NCBI RefSeq assembly: GCF_000283155.1 | Contig: NW_004454173.1 | Coordinates: 8,253,482-8,317,481 of the forward strand | Source: Ceratotherium simum simum | Taxonomy: Eukaryota > Chordata > Mammalia > Perissodactyla > Rhinocerotidae | Length of the DNA: 64,000 nucleotides | Direction: 5' to 3' | In this document: piece by piece, positions 23,951-34,784 of the stretch | Layout of the letters: the number at the start of each line of letters is the position of its first letter | How positions within the stretch are numbered: the first letter of the stretch is position 1 | Notes under the pieces: generated by a model | Seen by the model: only the letters and a program-made list of their open reading frames with translations | What the model was told of the DNA's origin: nothing | The model's database searches: none | Translations under genes and position numbers: made by a program

Positions 23951-24640
23951 CGTCACCACTTCTCTGTCTCGCCTATCTTGCTCCAGCACTGCTAGCCCGA
24001 GTGATGTAGGGCGTTATCAGGGCTTCGGCAACAGCGTGTGTGGCTGGGGTTTAAATGAATTTCATCAGCATGATTAAATACTTATTACATGAGTCAAACA
24101 TACGGGCTTCATTAAGCTAGTGAACTCCCAGGAACCTCCTCTTCTGTTTATACAGCCCATCTGGACTCTCAGATTACTTTAAAGAAATGGGATAAATGGA
24201 GTTCGAGATGACAGCCAGGTCGTCTTTCAGCATTGTACTCTCAGAGGAAACCCATCTTCCATTGCTAACTCTGGCTTCCATACAGTTGGGTGCAGAGGGT
24301 TTTTCCATCTGCTTCTGGCCTCCATTAAAGCCTGACATGATGCTGAAATTGAGACTTTAAGTGCGACTTGCCAGGACATGACAGACATACTTTTCTCATT
24401 GAAGCATGGAACATTGTCTAAAGTCATTTGCAAGCACAAACCTCGGGCCTTTCACAAGGAGGACACACCTTGAAAGCAAAATAAAGGATAAGGTTTAATT
24501 AACTTCCCGGGCCTCTGTTAGTCATTATCAGAAGCTCTTCATCAAATTAAAGGCCTGCTGGGAAGGCAGCTGAGTGCCGAGAAGCAGCGACATGCGTTAA
24601 GTGCCAAAGTGGGTTTAATTGGCTGTTTAAATGAGGAAAA
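23951..24640. promoter_or_regulatory. Candidate conserved non-coding element
   Basis: About 690 bp free of recognised repeats with several homeodomain-type TAAT/ATTA cores, including GGTTTAATTAACTTCCCGGG at 24492-24511 and GGGTTTAATTGGCTG at 24611-24625. Nearby are ATTAAA and TTTAAAT boxes. Such clustering without coding periodicity is typical of developmental enhancers. Conservation is not visible from one sequence, so this is an inference from composition and motifs only. Confidence 0.3.
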
Positions 24641-24652
24641 GCTCCCCGCAGT

Positions 24653-24712
24653 GTGACACACACACCTAGCAGGTGTGTGCAAACACACACACTGGCACAC
24701 GCACACACATGG
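24653..24712. repeat. Imperfect (CA)n with an internal TG block
   Basis: GTGACACACACACCTAGCAG, then GTGTGTGCAAACACACACAC and CACACGCACACACA. A short alternating purine-pyrimidine tract with an interruption. Confidence 0.8.
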
Positions 24713-25009
24713 AGCCTCAAGCAGTCTGGGAAATCACAGGAATCACATTTTTGGAAAGTTGACATCCCCAGAGCGGGACCACAAACCCACCAGGAAGGGA
24801 ATCCTAAAGCATGTGGCATTCCATGCACACCAAATGCCACCGGTATTATTTCTGATAATAGTAACAGTGACAGAGCAGTAAGTCGTGTGAATGCTGCCCA
24901 ATCTATATTGTACGTAGTCCAGCTGCATTGCCAAGGTCCTCCTCTTCTAGGATCAAGTTCACAGTTTTTCTTTGTCTCTTGTGTCTATCAAGCCTTGACA
25001 TATAAAATG

Positions 25010-25115
25010 AGGACACAACACCTACCCTGCAGGAATGTTATAAAACATTTATACAAGCTCCTAGCAGTGCCCGGCACGTACTGAGAGCCCAATAAATGGT
25101 AGTTATTTTGACCAA
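25010..25115 (+). mobile_element. MIR 3' part, sense
   Basis: CACCTACCCTGCAGGAATGT, CCTAGCAGTGCCCGGCACGT and CCCAATAAATGGTAGTTAT match the MIR 3' end pattern. Confidence 0.7.
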
Positions 25116-25189
25116 AGTTTTTTCTACTATACTCTTTAAAAAGATTATTGGGGATTATTTATTCCTAATATGCCTGGTTAGGATGAGCT

Positions 25190-25400
25190 GCACTGCAGCA
25201 TGGTGGCTAAGAGCATGATCTTTGGGGTCAGATTTATGTGCTGCTGGCTCCACTATGTCAGGGGGCCTCTCTGAGCCTCAGGCTCTTTTTCTGTTAAATG
25301 GGATAAATCACACCTACTTCACAGAGTGGTGGGGAAATCATATGACCATGCCAGAAAAGAGCTTAGCACAATGTGTGTATAGAGTAGCTGTGCCCATCAA
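25190..25400 (+). mobile_element. MIR SINE relic, sense
   Basis: CAGCATGGTGGCTAAGAGCA, TCTTTGGGGTCAGATTTATG, CTCTGAGCCTCAGGCTCTTT and CTTAGCACAATGTGTGTATA are in sense MIR order, nearly full length. Confidence 0.82.
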
Positions 25401-27090
25401 CGTGCTTACTAGGGTTCTAAGTGATTGTGTTCCCCAGTGAGAGATGGGGAGACTCAATTACAGAGTGTCTGTGGGACAGGCCACAAGGATACCCTGCCTT
25501 TTCTCAGAGGCTGCTAGCAAAAGTTCATTGAGTGAAACCATTGGTGGAGCTTATGGGATGAAACCTCACCAACTGGATGTGGCAGAGATGGGGCTTTTAG
25601 GGACTGGGACACATTTAGGACACACGGGGACGAGGGGTGGACAAAGGAAGAGCTCTGAGGCCAGTCTCTCGCTGGTGCTCCTCACACTGCTCACCCCCTT
25701 AGAAGGCTGGGGCTCCCTGTGTCTGGGTACGAACACATCTGACCTGGAGTGACTCCAAGCACAGTGAACACAAGAAGCCAGGACATTGGTTTCCAGTCTA
25801 TAGCTTATTTTACTGAGAGAGTTTCTTGTCAGGGTGAGGTTCCCAACTGGTGGGGAAAAAATCATTCCAAAACAACCATTTTTTATTCCATGAGCAGGTT
25901 TATTATTCTTTTCTTTTTAGAATTTTATTGGTACTCTGAGCTTGCGATTTAACAGAAGCTTTCAGATGAAGTTCTTATATGATCGGATCTCCCGTGCGTC
26001 TTTACAAGGGTGATGTGCAGTAGCCACCACGACTTTGGGCTTCCTGTCAGCATCACAGTTTGGTGCAAGGTGATGGGGAAGGTGGCGAGGGAGAAGGAAA
26101 GGAACCACGTGACCAGAGCGGGCTGGAGAGCTGGTGGCGAACATCTTTTAAAGAAGTTAGAGGTGTTCAAGAACCTCAGCCTACAGCTGTTGACGAAGAA
26201 CTGAAAACACAGGCCTGTGGGTCTTGGAGCCATTTTGAATTCGGGGATGTTTTCATAAAGGCTGCAAAAACAAACCTTCCCAGTTGCAAGCATGTGGCTA
26301 TGTGCATTTAAACATACACCAATAACACCACAGTTCTGGGCTATCCCTGATGGATCAGCAAGGAAGAGAACCAACTCCTTCATTTCCCAGCCTCCTTGTG
26401 GGGGCTTGGAGGGACAGCTTTCACTCAATTTTCCAGCCCAGCAAGGCTTTGAACATGAAAAAGCAGTGTCCCAGGGCTTTTACAAACGAGCCACGGCAGG
26501 CTAGATGTCGGGGGATGGATTCATGGGCTGCCTGGGGGTTAATATCTCTTGCAATTACAAATAAGAAAAAAGCCTGCATTCTTCATTCCGCCTGTTCACA
26601 CAGCCTTGGCAGCTGGGCTTCCCAATGCTTCATTTAGGCCAATGCCCGTGAAGGAACAGATCAGCAGGCGCGGGCCATCAGGCGGCCATTTGAAGCCCTT
26701 GGCCTGGGTCCCCACTCCCCGTGCTCGGGTGAGACAGACAGGGCTTTGTGTGCCTGGAGCCGGCTAAGCCAGGATGTGACTGCGAGCTGGAATCTGACCT
26801 TTCATGGGCTCCAGCACCTGTCAGAAAAACGAACAAGCTTGGGGTGTTTTTTCCGCTCTGGACTTAAATGCCAGTTTTGTGACTCCCTCACAGTGGAACT
26901 GTGCCAAGGCAGTTGTGGTCAACTCTGCTCTCCCAGGAGCAAACCTGAGACAGGAGTGATGGACGGCCCTGCCTGTCTGAGGCCTGGCCAGCTCTCGGCT
27001 CAGAATGAATTCAAGCCTAGCAGAGGACTCTGGTGCTCTGAATTAGGAAACTCAGAGCAGAACAAAACAGCCATAATCCTCTGGCACCCT
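25401..27090. other. Unique sequence, no gene recognised
   Basis: Frames at 25949-26428 (minus, 159 codons) and 26746-27219 (plus, 157 codons) show no recognised domain. The interval 26440-26790 is repeat-free and moderately CpG-bearing but not an island. Confidence 0.4.
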
Positions 27091-27093
27091 GTA

Positions 27094-27130
27094 GTGTGTG
27101 GGTGTGTGTGTATGCACGCACACACACACA
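27094..27130. repeat. (TG)n-(CA)n inverted dinucleotide tract
   Basis: A GTGTGTGGGTGTGTGTG arm is followed by TATGCACG and a CACACACACACA arm. The two halves are near reverse complements, so the tract could fold as a hairpin and also has Z-DNA-type alternation. Confidence 0.75.
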
Positions 27131-27224
27131 TTCAGCATTGGAACAAAGACCCAGTCACGGTGACGCTGACACAGTGTCCATCAGGGGACAGTTTCAGCAC
27201 ACTCCTTGGCCTGCTCTAGCTATC

Positions 27225-27430
27225 TGAGTGTGAATATATTGGTCAAATTTGGGTTGGACTCTGCCACTCATGCTCTGCAGGACCTCCCGCAAGCAATTTA
27301 ACCTCCCCGAACCCAACTTCCTCAGCTGTTAAATGGGCAGAAAAATACCTTATTCCAAAGTTTATTGTGGATTAAACGAGATAATATACACAAATCCCCG
27401 AGCACCTTGGAGGCACTTAATTGATAGCCA
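27225..27430 (+). mobile_element. MIR SINE relic, sense
   Basis: GGACTCTGCCACTCATGCTC, ACTTCCTCAGCTGTTAAATG, GTGGATTAAACGAGATAATA and TTGGAGGCACTTAATTGATA follow the sense MIR pattern. Confidence 0.75.
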
Positions 27431-28620
27431 CTTTCCCCTCCCCTGCTGCAGGGCCGCAGGAGGAGTAGGGTGCTGGGCACCACTGATAATCGACTGCCCC
27501 ATGGACACATCCCACCCTGATCATGGAAGAGGGGCTGGCCCAGCCCATCAGTGACTTCAGGTGTGGGAGGAAAACTTTTGTCCTGAGTGTGGCGTCAGAG
27601 GATGGTGTTCACGGCTCCTTGGTGTCCTGCTCTTCAGTTAGCAGTGGCCGCAGAAGGGCCTGGGGGTTTGGCATGGACCTGTGGTTGGTGCACTTTCCTG
27701 CACTCAAATAGGGTCAGAATCCTACAGATGGAGGAAGGCTCGTGCACCCTAATCCTCTGGCCCAAGGAGCTTGTCCCTTGGAGGTGAATATGGCCACTGG
27801 GCCTGCGTGCTTGCCTCTGGGGATCCTGCACCTGCAGAGATGTCAGGCTGGCAGGTCACTTCATTTCATAGGCTAGCAGTCCAATGCTGAGAAGGAGCAG
27901 CTCGGGAGGAAGAAAATGTCTACAATTATACAGAGGCCTGACCCCAAGCTTGAGACATGCGGGAGGTGTCAATGAAAAAAACCTGAAGTCTAATTATCCT
28001 TCTCAAGGCTATTAATACTTTAGAGACACATAAACATCTCTCATATCAAATCTGTTTTTGGAATTGCATGGATCATAACTGAACAAAGTTGTACAGTATT
28101 TTAGAAATGAAGTTTCTGTTTCTTTGTTTGACTTAACCACATCTTGTGAAAATAGCTGGGTAGATTTTTTACCAAATTTGGAGAGCATGTTAGGGTGATA
28201 TGACAGAAAATGTAGGCTCTGCCTTGGGAGAGTCTCAAAGAAATAAGCCGTCATTCTCTGGAGGGAAGGAAACTGAAGTCTGGCGACAGGTAGCTGTGAC
28301 TGGCAGCGGCGAGGACTGGCCCCAGAGCTAAGACCCCAGGCCCAGAAAGCACAGAGCTGTGTAGGAGCCTGATGCTGGGATGCGGTTGTTGATTTGCAAC
28401 AAGCTGCTTCTCACACTGGTGGCTCTGGGCAGTTGGCTCCAAAGTGAGTAGAACAGACATTTATTTAACCATTCTCCTGAAGAACACAGGGTAGGCCACT
28501 TAGTGAATACACAAATAGGCTGTTAAGCCCATTACCTCTTTATTATTTAATTTAAAAAAAGATATTGTTACTTGTCTAGACTGTACATTCTGTAGCCTTT
28601 TTGTTACTAATGTTTGAAAC
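27431..28620. other. Unique sequence, no gene recognised
   Basis: No repeat or exon recognised. Short frames overlap on both strands. Confidence 0.4.
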
Positions 28621-28868
28621 ACATAGTTTGCAGTGTGCCAAACACTTCCCTTTAAATGTATCACATGTGATCCTCACAAGGATTTCCCTACAAAAAACAT
28701 CCTACGAGAAGCTTCTACTGTCCCCACTTCACAGACGAGGACAGAGGCGTAGGGAGGTTCAGTAATTTGCCCAGCATTACCCAGCTAGTAAGTGGCAAAG
28801 TGGGGACACAAACTCAGGTCTGTTTATTCCAGGGCCCAAATTCTTTACCAACATCCTATGCTGCCTCT
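28621..28868 (-). mobile_element. MIR SINE relic, antisense
   Basis: GTGCCAAACACTTCCCTTTA, CACTTCACAGACGAGGACAG, TTACCCAGCTAGTAAGTGGC and AACATCCTATGCTGCCTC are the antisense MIR landmarks, almost full length. Confidence 0.85.
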
Positions 28869-29984
28869 TCCTATGGTTTCTTAAAGTGTCATTCATTTCT
28901 ACAAAGATATTCCAATGGTCACAATTTGATTTTGTTGACATAAAGGGTTATTTTAATCAATAAAATTGCATTCTGACAATATATTCCTCTATACCTTTCA
29001 AAATGTCTGGGCTTATAAAATTCAAACGAAATTTAAAAAATGCTCTAAATTAGATTTTCACTGGCAAGCATGTTATCTGATCATGTTATTATTTGATGTC
29101 TGATAAATACTCACTGCTACTGTTTGATACTCAATTGAACAGTTAAAAGGTGACTTGTTTCTAGTCTTAATCTGAAATACATTAGGAAGAGTCAGCCCAG
29201 CCCAGGCAGGCTTTGCTAAAGGTTTTTTGCATTGGTCACAGTTTTGACTTATAGATCATCAATTAGTTGCAGATGTCGACAGTAATATGGAGTGTAGGAA
29301 GGGTCAGGAGAACACTTCGTTCCCATTTGAAAGGAATTTAGAGTTTAAAAAAATACTCTGTTAATTCTGAGCTGCCAACATATACACATCCATGCGTGTG
29401 TAACTCCCTGGAAAAACAATCAGATTTTTGGAGGCGGTAGACCATAATTCTATAGACTTTATAGTTCGTAAATACTTGGGTTTTTAAAAAATAATCATAA
29501 CAACAAGAAGGATAACGAGAATCAGTTTAATATTTTTCTCATCTCTGTAACTCAGTGGACACTTGTTTTAATAATTACTCACACAAAGACAATAATGATA
29601 ATAATGGGATCACAGCTATGTCCACAGCGAAGTGTGGTGCTGTTTGTCTGTTATTCGTCCATCCTCATGCCCTCTCTCTGAGTTGGGTTCTACCATTAGC
29701 TCCACTTAGAGCCAAGCAAGACAGAAGGCCATGGAGGTCATCGGAACCCCTCACCCACTGGAGGCTGCTGCCTCCCTCATCATGCCAGGCTCGGTGTAGA
29801 GCATCTCACCAGTCTCTCTGGAGGACCCGCATTTGGGGAAGGTGGTATCAACTTTCTAGGAGCCAATGTATTTAGAAAGGGCTGAGATGCAGACCCCAGA
29901 ATTTACAGGAGGAAGGATGTGGAGAAGTCCAAGTTTGCTATGAAAGAACAGTGGGGAAGGATTGCTTCTGTAGCTCATTGGTCT
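28869..29984. other. AT-rich unique sequence
   Basis: Long AT-rich interval with A- and T-runs (29030-29040, 29345-29353, 29485-29492). No repeat was named with confidence. Confidence 0.4.
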
Positions 29985-30229
29985 CCACAGGTTGGCCAGC
30001 CAGGGCCCATAGGATACGTCTGGGGCCAAGGCCTGTTTTTACATGGCCCTGGAGCTAAGAATGGTTTTTATATTTTTAAAAGGTTGAAGAAGGACTTAGG
30101 AGGAGGAGGAGGGGCTGGAGGAGGAGGAAGAGAAAGAAAAGGAGAAAGTATATGACAGACTATATGTGGCCCACAAAACCTAAGATATTTATTATCTGGC
30201 CTTTTACAGAAAACGTTTGCCAATCCCTA
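29985..30229 (-). mobile_element. hAT-Charlie element (MER1-like), antisense, rearranged
   Basis: The right end, GTGGCCCACAAAACCTAAGA, TTATTATCTGGCCTTTTACA and GAAAACGTTTGCCAATCCCT, is the reverse complement of the element start seen at 22262. The left end, CAGGTTGGCCAGCCAGGGCC and AAGAATGGTTTTTATATTTT, fits the other terminus. Much of the middle is missing and a purine-rich GGA block sits inside (30091-30145). Confidence 0.75.
30091..30145 (+). repeat. GGA/GAAA purine-rich tract inside a hAT element
   Basis: AGGAGGAGGAGGGGCTGGAG, then GAGGAGGAAGAGAAAGAAAA, a nearly pure purine run of about 55 bp. It is probably a microsatellite grown from an A-rich stretch of the host element. Confidence 0.8.
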
Positions 30230-30234
30230 GTCTA

Positions 30235-30440
30235 GACCAATGTTAATAGAAATATAATTCAGCCACATATGTAATTTAACATTTTCTAGTAGCCACATTA
30301 ATAAAGGAAAATTAAACTGGTCAAATTAATTTTAATAATGTATTTTATTTAACCCAGAATATCTAAAATATCTTCATTTCAACATGTAATCAATATAAAA
30401 ATTAGTAATGAAACATTTAACATTCCATTTTTCATACTAA
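30235..30440. mobile_element. Probable hAT-type MER DNA transposon relic
   Basis: ATAGAAATATAATTCAGCCA, TTCTAGTAGCCACATTAATA, TTATTTAACCCAGAATATCT and TTTCAACATGTAATCAATAT is a pattern I recall from a mammalian MER DNA element (ATAGAAATATAATGTGAGCC, then CTAGTAGCCACATT). I am not sure of the family name. Confidence 0.55.
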
Positions 30441-30620
30441 GTCTTCAAAAGCTGATGATGAGGATTTGACGCAAAGCATCTGAGTTTGGACCAGCCACAT
30501 CTCCGGGGTTCAACAGCCCCATGTGATAAGTGGTGTCTCCGTTGGACAATGCAGGTCCAGATATTGATGAACAGACAGGATTTCGATGTGGGGAGTGGGA
30601 GGACATCCGGGCATAGTCAC

Positions 30621-30836
30621 CAGGGTTTCTCAGCCTTGACACTATTGACATTCAGGGCCGCATAACTCTTGGCGGTGAGAGGCTGTCTTGTGCATTGTAG
30701 GATGTTTAGCAATATCCCTGGACTCTACCTATTTAGGTGCCAGTAGCTACCCCCTCCAGTTGTGACAACCAAAAACGTCTCCAGATATTGCCAAATGTCC
30801 CCGACGGAGTAAATTGCCCTGGGTTGAGAACCACTG
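30621..30836 (-). mobile_element. MER20 hAT-Charlie element, near full length
   Basis: It starts CAGGGTTTCTCAGCCTTGAC and ends GGGTTGAGAACCACTG. Internal landmarks are CATTGTAGGATGTTTAGCAA, CCTCCAGTTGTGACAACCAA and CTCCAGATATTGCCAAATGT. At 216 bp it is almost the length I recall for the consensus. This family has been reported to supply regulatory sequences in the mammalian endometrium. Nothing here shows that this copy is active. Confidence 0.9.
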
Positions 30837-30904
30837 ATCTAAAGCATGAAAAAGCTGTGTGTGGGAACACACCTGGAATTGCCCAGAAAATGTCCTTTGA
30901 GCCA

Positions 30905-31075
30905 ATCACTTTGATGGAAGAAGGATAATTGAAGGAGAGGAATGAGAGGCTTGGTGGGAAAAGCCGAGGCCGGAGCTCAGACTAAAGCATTTGAAATGTA
31001 TCCCCTCAGCAATGATAGCCATCAAAGAGTTTTGAGCAGAGGAATGAAATTAGCGAAGTTACAAATTAAGTTCCC
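30905..31075 (-). mobile_element. Possible antisense L2 relic
   Basis: CAGCAATGATAGCCATCAAA, then GAGTTTTGAGCAGAGGAATG and AAATTAGCGAAGTT, resembles antisense L2 (GGAGCCATGGAAGG, then TTTTGAGCAGGGGAGTGACATG). Weak. Confidence 0.45.
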
Positions 31076-32285
31076 ATTTTTTCTTCCATCTTTGACTAAC
31101 TAGATTCTTTCTCTTCTTTTTTTACTGGCATAGATTTTTCTTAAAGAAAAGCATCATTTAAAGAGCTAACGCCCCCGCCCTGCATCTGGAGGGTGGTTTT
31201 TATTAAATTCCAGTAGAGGGATGGGTTTCCAAAGCAATCCTCCAGCCTCTTGGTGAGCAGGCTCCCTGCCACTCAGCTGACATTCCACCCTGCAGGAGTT
31301 GAGGAGAAAGGAAAATCAACAGTGAGCAGGCAGAGCGACTTCGGCTTACGCTGTTGGAAGTTCCAGTGAGACCACTTGGTGTTACAGATGGGGCCACATG
31401 CAGCAAAGCACGGAGGGAGAGGGTGGAGGCAGCCTGATAACAGCCCCTGTATCTCACAGTTGCTAAATTGTTTGATTTGCTCAGTCCCTGACATCCAACG
31501 GTTATGGAGTTTCCCCTTTGAATGATACTACTAATACTAGTAACTGGAGTATGTGTAGGTCTTTGTAGTCCATCATGTGTTTTGTGTAGTCATGTTTAAC
31601 AGTCATGCACCATAATACAACACTGAAGGAGATGTGTGTAGCGGAGATGCGTATTTGGAGATTTGTTCTTTTTTGGGGACTTTGGGACTGTTTGTCCAGC
31701 TCTACTAGATGTTCTCTGTTTGCCCCTTGGATCCACTCTCCCACCTCTCCACCCTGCTCTGTGCCCCGGGAGGCTGGCTTGTGTGGATTGCATCCGCTGG
31801 GCTCCTTTGCCCCCATTTCCTTCTGGGTTCAGTCAAAGGGAGGTGCAGGGGCTCCCAGGGTGGGGGAGAGTGAGGCTGGGGTACTGCTTCCCTCTCTCTC
31901 CCTGCCAGGCTGTGGGTTGGCAGGGGCTGCATCCCTCCACTGCGGACCACAGCTCCTATGACGAGTCATAGAATCTCACCAGATTCCCAAACCACTTCCT
32001 CTCCTTGTCCTTTGAGGCCTGAGGATGGGAAGACGTGGTGCTGCTGTTAGCCGCGGGGCGCTACTTCATCCCTTATAGGTTGACCCGCACCCCTGCAGAT
32101 TGTCCACTCATAAAATCTCTTCAGTCACCTCTTCTGAGTGTGCCATCTGCTTCCTGCCAGGACCTGGACTGACAGTCTAGCTCACTTGAGCTCCTACTGA
32201 GGAGAGTCCACATCTTTCTTAACTGTCCCGACATCCAATCAGGAAAACTCAAGCAAGGTTAGGGTTAGCAGCTTGGCCTTTGAAG
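31076..32285. other. Unique sequence, no gene recognised
   Basis: Overlapping frames at 31502-31816 (minus) and 31605-31961 (plus) lie in opposite orientation over the same bases and show no recognisable product. No repeat assigned. Confidence 0.4.
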
Positions 32286-32375
32286 TCAACACGTTGACCC
32301 CATTTTATAGCTAGAGAAGCTAGGGCATGGAGTTTCTGTGGTTTTTCCCGGGTTACCAAGTAACTTGGTATACAA
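32286..32375 (-). mobile_element. Possible antisense MIR fragment
   Basis: TTGACCCCATTTTATAGCTA, then GAGAAGCTAGGGCATGGAG and GTTACCAAGTAACTTGGTAT, loosely follows the antisense MIR core (CCCCATTTTACAGATGAGGAAACTGAGGC). Confidence 0.4.
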
Positions 32376-32995
32376 GAATTTAATCATAAACCCAAAAACT
32401 ACACACCCCATTCTCTTCCAGAGAGGAATGTATGTAATGCTTAATTCAGGGTTTTTCTTTCTGGAATTTCTAACAATAATAATGGAAAAAGAACTTGGGG
32501 GAGAGTGTCAAAGACAATCACGTTGGTGTTTTCCTTTCCTTATGTGGGGGTTGTTGGAAGGACTCGAAACCCCAGCTTGAGCTGCAATGTCTGAACCAGA
32601 CACGTCGGCTGTCAGCCGGCCGGCCCTGTGACTGGACGTCAGCAGAGGGAGATGTGTGCGCTCTTGTCTCCTCTCTGCTCACAGCCTGGTTCTACCCCGT
32701 GGGGACCAGGCCTGGAAGTCACATCACCTGCACTTCCTCGTGGAGTCACACTAATTACAGAAAGAACAAGCCCTGTTCTGGGTTTCATCTTGGCCAGTTT
32801 AACTAGAGGAAATGATGAATGCCAATTAGTTGACAAAGGCTGGGTCTTTATTAAGATGCTTCCCAGCTATTAGTGAGTACACTTTTGGCTCTCAGTAGCG
32901 TAAAGGTTAAGAACCAATCACAGCAGAGATATTAATGGTAAAAACAGTACCTAAAAACTATAGCAAAAGAGAAGACAGGAATTCTTAGGTCGTGC
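32376..32995. other. Unique sequence, no gene recognised
   Basis: No repeat or exon recognised. A CpG-bearing patch at 32605-32640 (GTCGGCTGTCAGCCGGCCGG) is too short for an island. Confidence 0.4.
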
Positions 32996-33010
32996 TAGGC
33001 AGAGGGCGCT
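32996..33010 (+). promoter_or_regulatory. Weak CTCF-like motif
   Basis: TAGGCAGAGGGCGCT contains CAGAGGGCGCT, which fits the 3' half of the CTCF core. The 5' half fits poorly. Confidence 0.2.
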
Positions 33011-33159
33011 GAGCTGCACGTATATTCAACCTCTGCAGGCACGTAGGGTGGGGTGTGGATAGGGACTCTAGTCAGGGCCCACTGGGTGACTTAGGGCCAA
33101 TTCCTTCTATATTTTAATCTCAGTTTCCCAGGAAGAGAGATGCAAGGACCTTAAACACT

Positions 33160-33315
33160 ACTGAGTTGAATGGCTCTCAACCCAGACACCATATTAGAAT
33201 CACTTGGGCAGCTCATAAAAAGGGTATGTGAGTTCTGCTCCAATTGGATTAGAATTGCTGGGGACGAGGTCCTGGCATTGGTGTACACTATTCTTTTAGC
33301 GGATACAGTATCAAC
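33160..33315. mobile_element. MER5-group hAT-Charlie relic
   Basis: GGCTCTCAACCCAGACACCA, ATTAGAATCACTTGGGCAGC and CAATTGGATTAGAATTGCTG follow the MER5-like order (GGTTCTCAACCCTGG, then ATTAGAATCACCTGGG, then AATTAAATCAGAATCTCTG). The right terminus is lost. Confidence 0.65.
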
Positions 33316-33788
33316 CTCAGACCAGGCAAGCAGGGCCCTGTAGAGAGCCCGATGCCTCATCCTACTCTCCTCACTTTAAGTGCCTTTCTAGGAGGATGTA
33401 CTTGTTTGGGGTCTGGGACCAGACAGAACAAGCAGTGATGTCCAAGTGGGGCACCTGGAGCCTGGACTGGGGTCCTTGTGGGCCCTGGTCCACGTTTGTT
33501 CCCTTCGGGACACCTTGACTCTGTGCTATCTCCTATCCTGTGTGTGTGGGGTTGACCAGATGCTCTGGGGAGCTCAGGGACTCATGTTTATGGGGTTATC
33601 CTAGCTGGGCACAGTTTCAGGAGAGCACCCTGGAGACAAGATTGTTCCTATTGGCTGGCAAGGTATTCTTTCTCACAGCATTGCTTGACCTTGGGCAGCC
33701 AGAATGGTGCTGACTTGCTGATTTGAGGTGATTGACATATTTCATATAGATTGGGGTCTTGCAAAAAAAATTTGCCTGGTTCCTCACA
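33316..33788. other. Unique sequence, no gene recognised
   Basis: No repeat or exon recognised. Confidence 0.4.
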
Positions 33789-33789
33789 C

Positions 33790-33803
33790 CCGCTAGGGGG
33801 CAA
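33790..33803 (+). promoter_or_regulatory. CTCF-like motif (plus strand)
   Basis: CCGCTAGGGGGCAA is a close fit to the CTCF core (CCACTAGGGGGCGC / CCGCGNGGNGGCAG). It lies at the left edge of a probable old L1 3' fragment. Occupancy cannot be judged from sequence. Confidence 0.4.
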
Positions 33804-33809
33804 CCCTGA

Positions 33810-33965
33810 ATGGATATATACCAGTCTGTTAATAGTATTAATCTAGGTGGTGGGATTATGGGTGATTTTAGTTTTATTTTTTATATTAAAAAAATTGGGA
33901 GGAAAATGAGTTTTTATGCTGGTGGAATTTCTTTTTGGATGAAAACTGTTTTTGGTAATCAAAAC
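33810..33965 (+). mobile_element. Probable L1 3' untranslated fragment
   Basis: AATCTAGGTGGTGGGATTAT, then GGGTGATTTTAGTTTTATTT and TTTTATATTAAAAAAATTGG, resembles the L1 3' UTR motif GGTGGTAGGATTATGGGTGATTTT. Short and diverged. Confidence 0.45.
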
Positions 33966-34784
33966 AGTGAGATGGGTCATTTTATGTGCAAAAACTCAAA
34001 CTAGGGTGAGTTGATGTGACAATGGAAACTAAAATTCTTTGTGTAGTCAAGTGGGAAGTTTGGATTTGCTAGGGCATCCTGGTGGGAAGGAAGCGATGAA
34101 GGTATTTGAGAAAAGAGCACAGTGAGCCCAGTGCGGGCCAGGGCTTGGGCTGTGAGAGTTCCTTGGTGAGAGGTGGGGTATAGAGCGGGGACCAGTGTTG
34201 TCTACTGTGTCCCTGAAGCTTGCTGGCTGTTGCTGTGCAAGTGTACCCCCCACCCTCCGCACTGCCACAACTTCAATCAAGTCTGATCCATACACAGCCT
34301 TGGATTGTGTTTTTTAGGGCAGAAAGAGATTGGATGTGACTAGGGAGAAGGATATGCCTCATGTAGAGAAGAGGCAAGCAGACTTTGAGGATTCATCGAA
34401 TGGTAACTTGAAGCCCAGCACGACCGATAGACAGGGAAGCCCTCCATTAATAGGTAGAGACTCTGGGAAGGATCCTGGATTTCCCACATGAGTGGGTTGG
34501 AGGTGCTAGCCTTACACATTTAAGGGTAAGGTAATCCCAGGACAAAGGATTGCTGAGAATTGGATAGTGTGCATTTTTCCTAAAAATTTATTCAAAGAAC
34601 ACACATTATTTCTCTAACAAGAAAAAAAGTTATTTAAAAAAATCTGCTTGGCAGAAATCCCCAAATTTGAAAACATAGTTTCTTGAAAAGACTGGGAGGA
34701 CCTGGGCACATTTCTGGAGGAGCACTAAATGGTACAATGTCTGTAGAAGGGGCATTGGCAAGATCTAGCAAAAGAAGCATATCT
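33966..34784. other. Unique sequence, no gene recognised
   Basis: No repeat assigned with confidence, although the A/T-rich end (34570-34660) could belong to the L1 copy that follows. Confidence 0.4.

Noticed and set aside
24653..24712. CRISPR-like short repeated units
   Set aside because: The repeats are (CA)n microsatellite units, with no regular spacers, in a mammalian genome.
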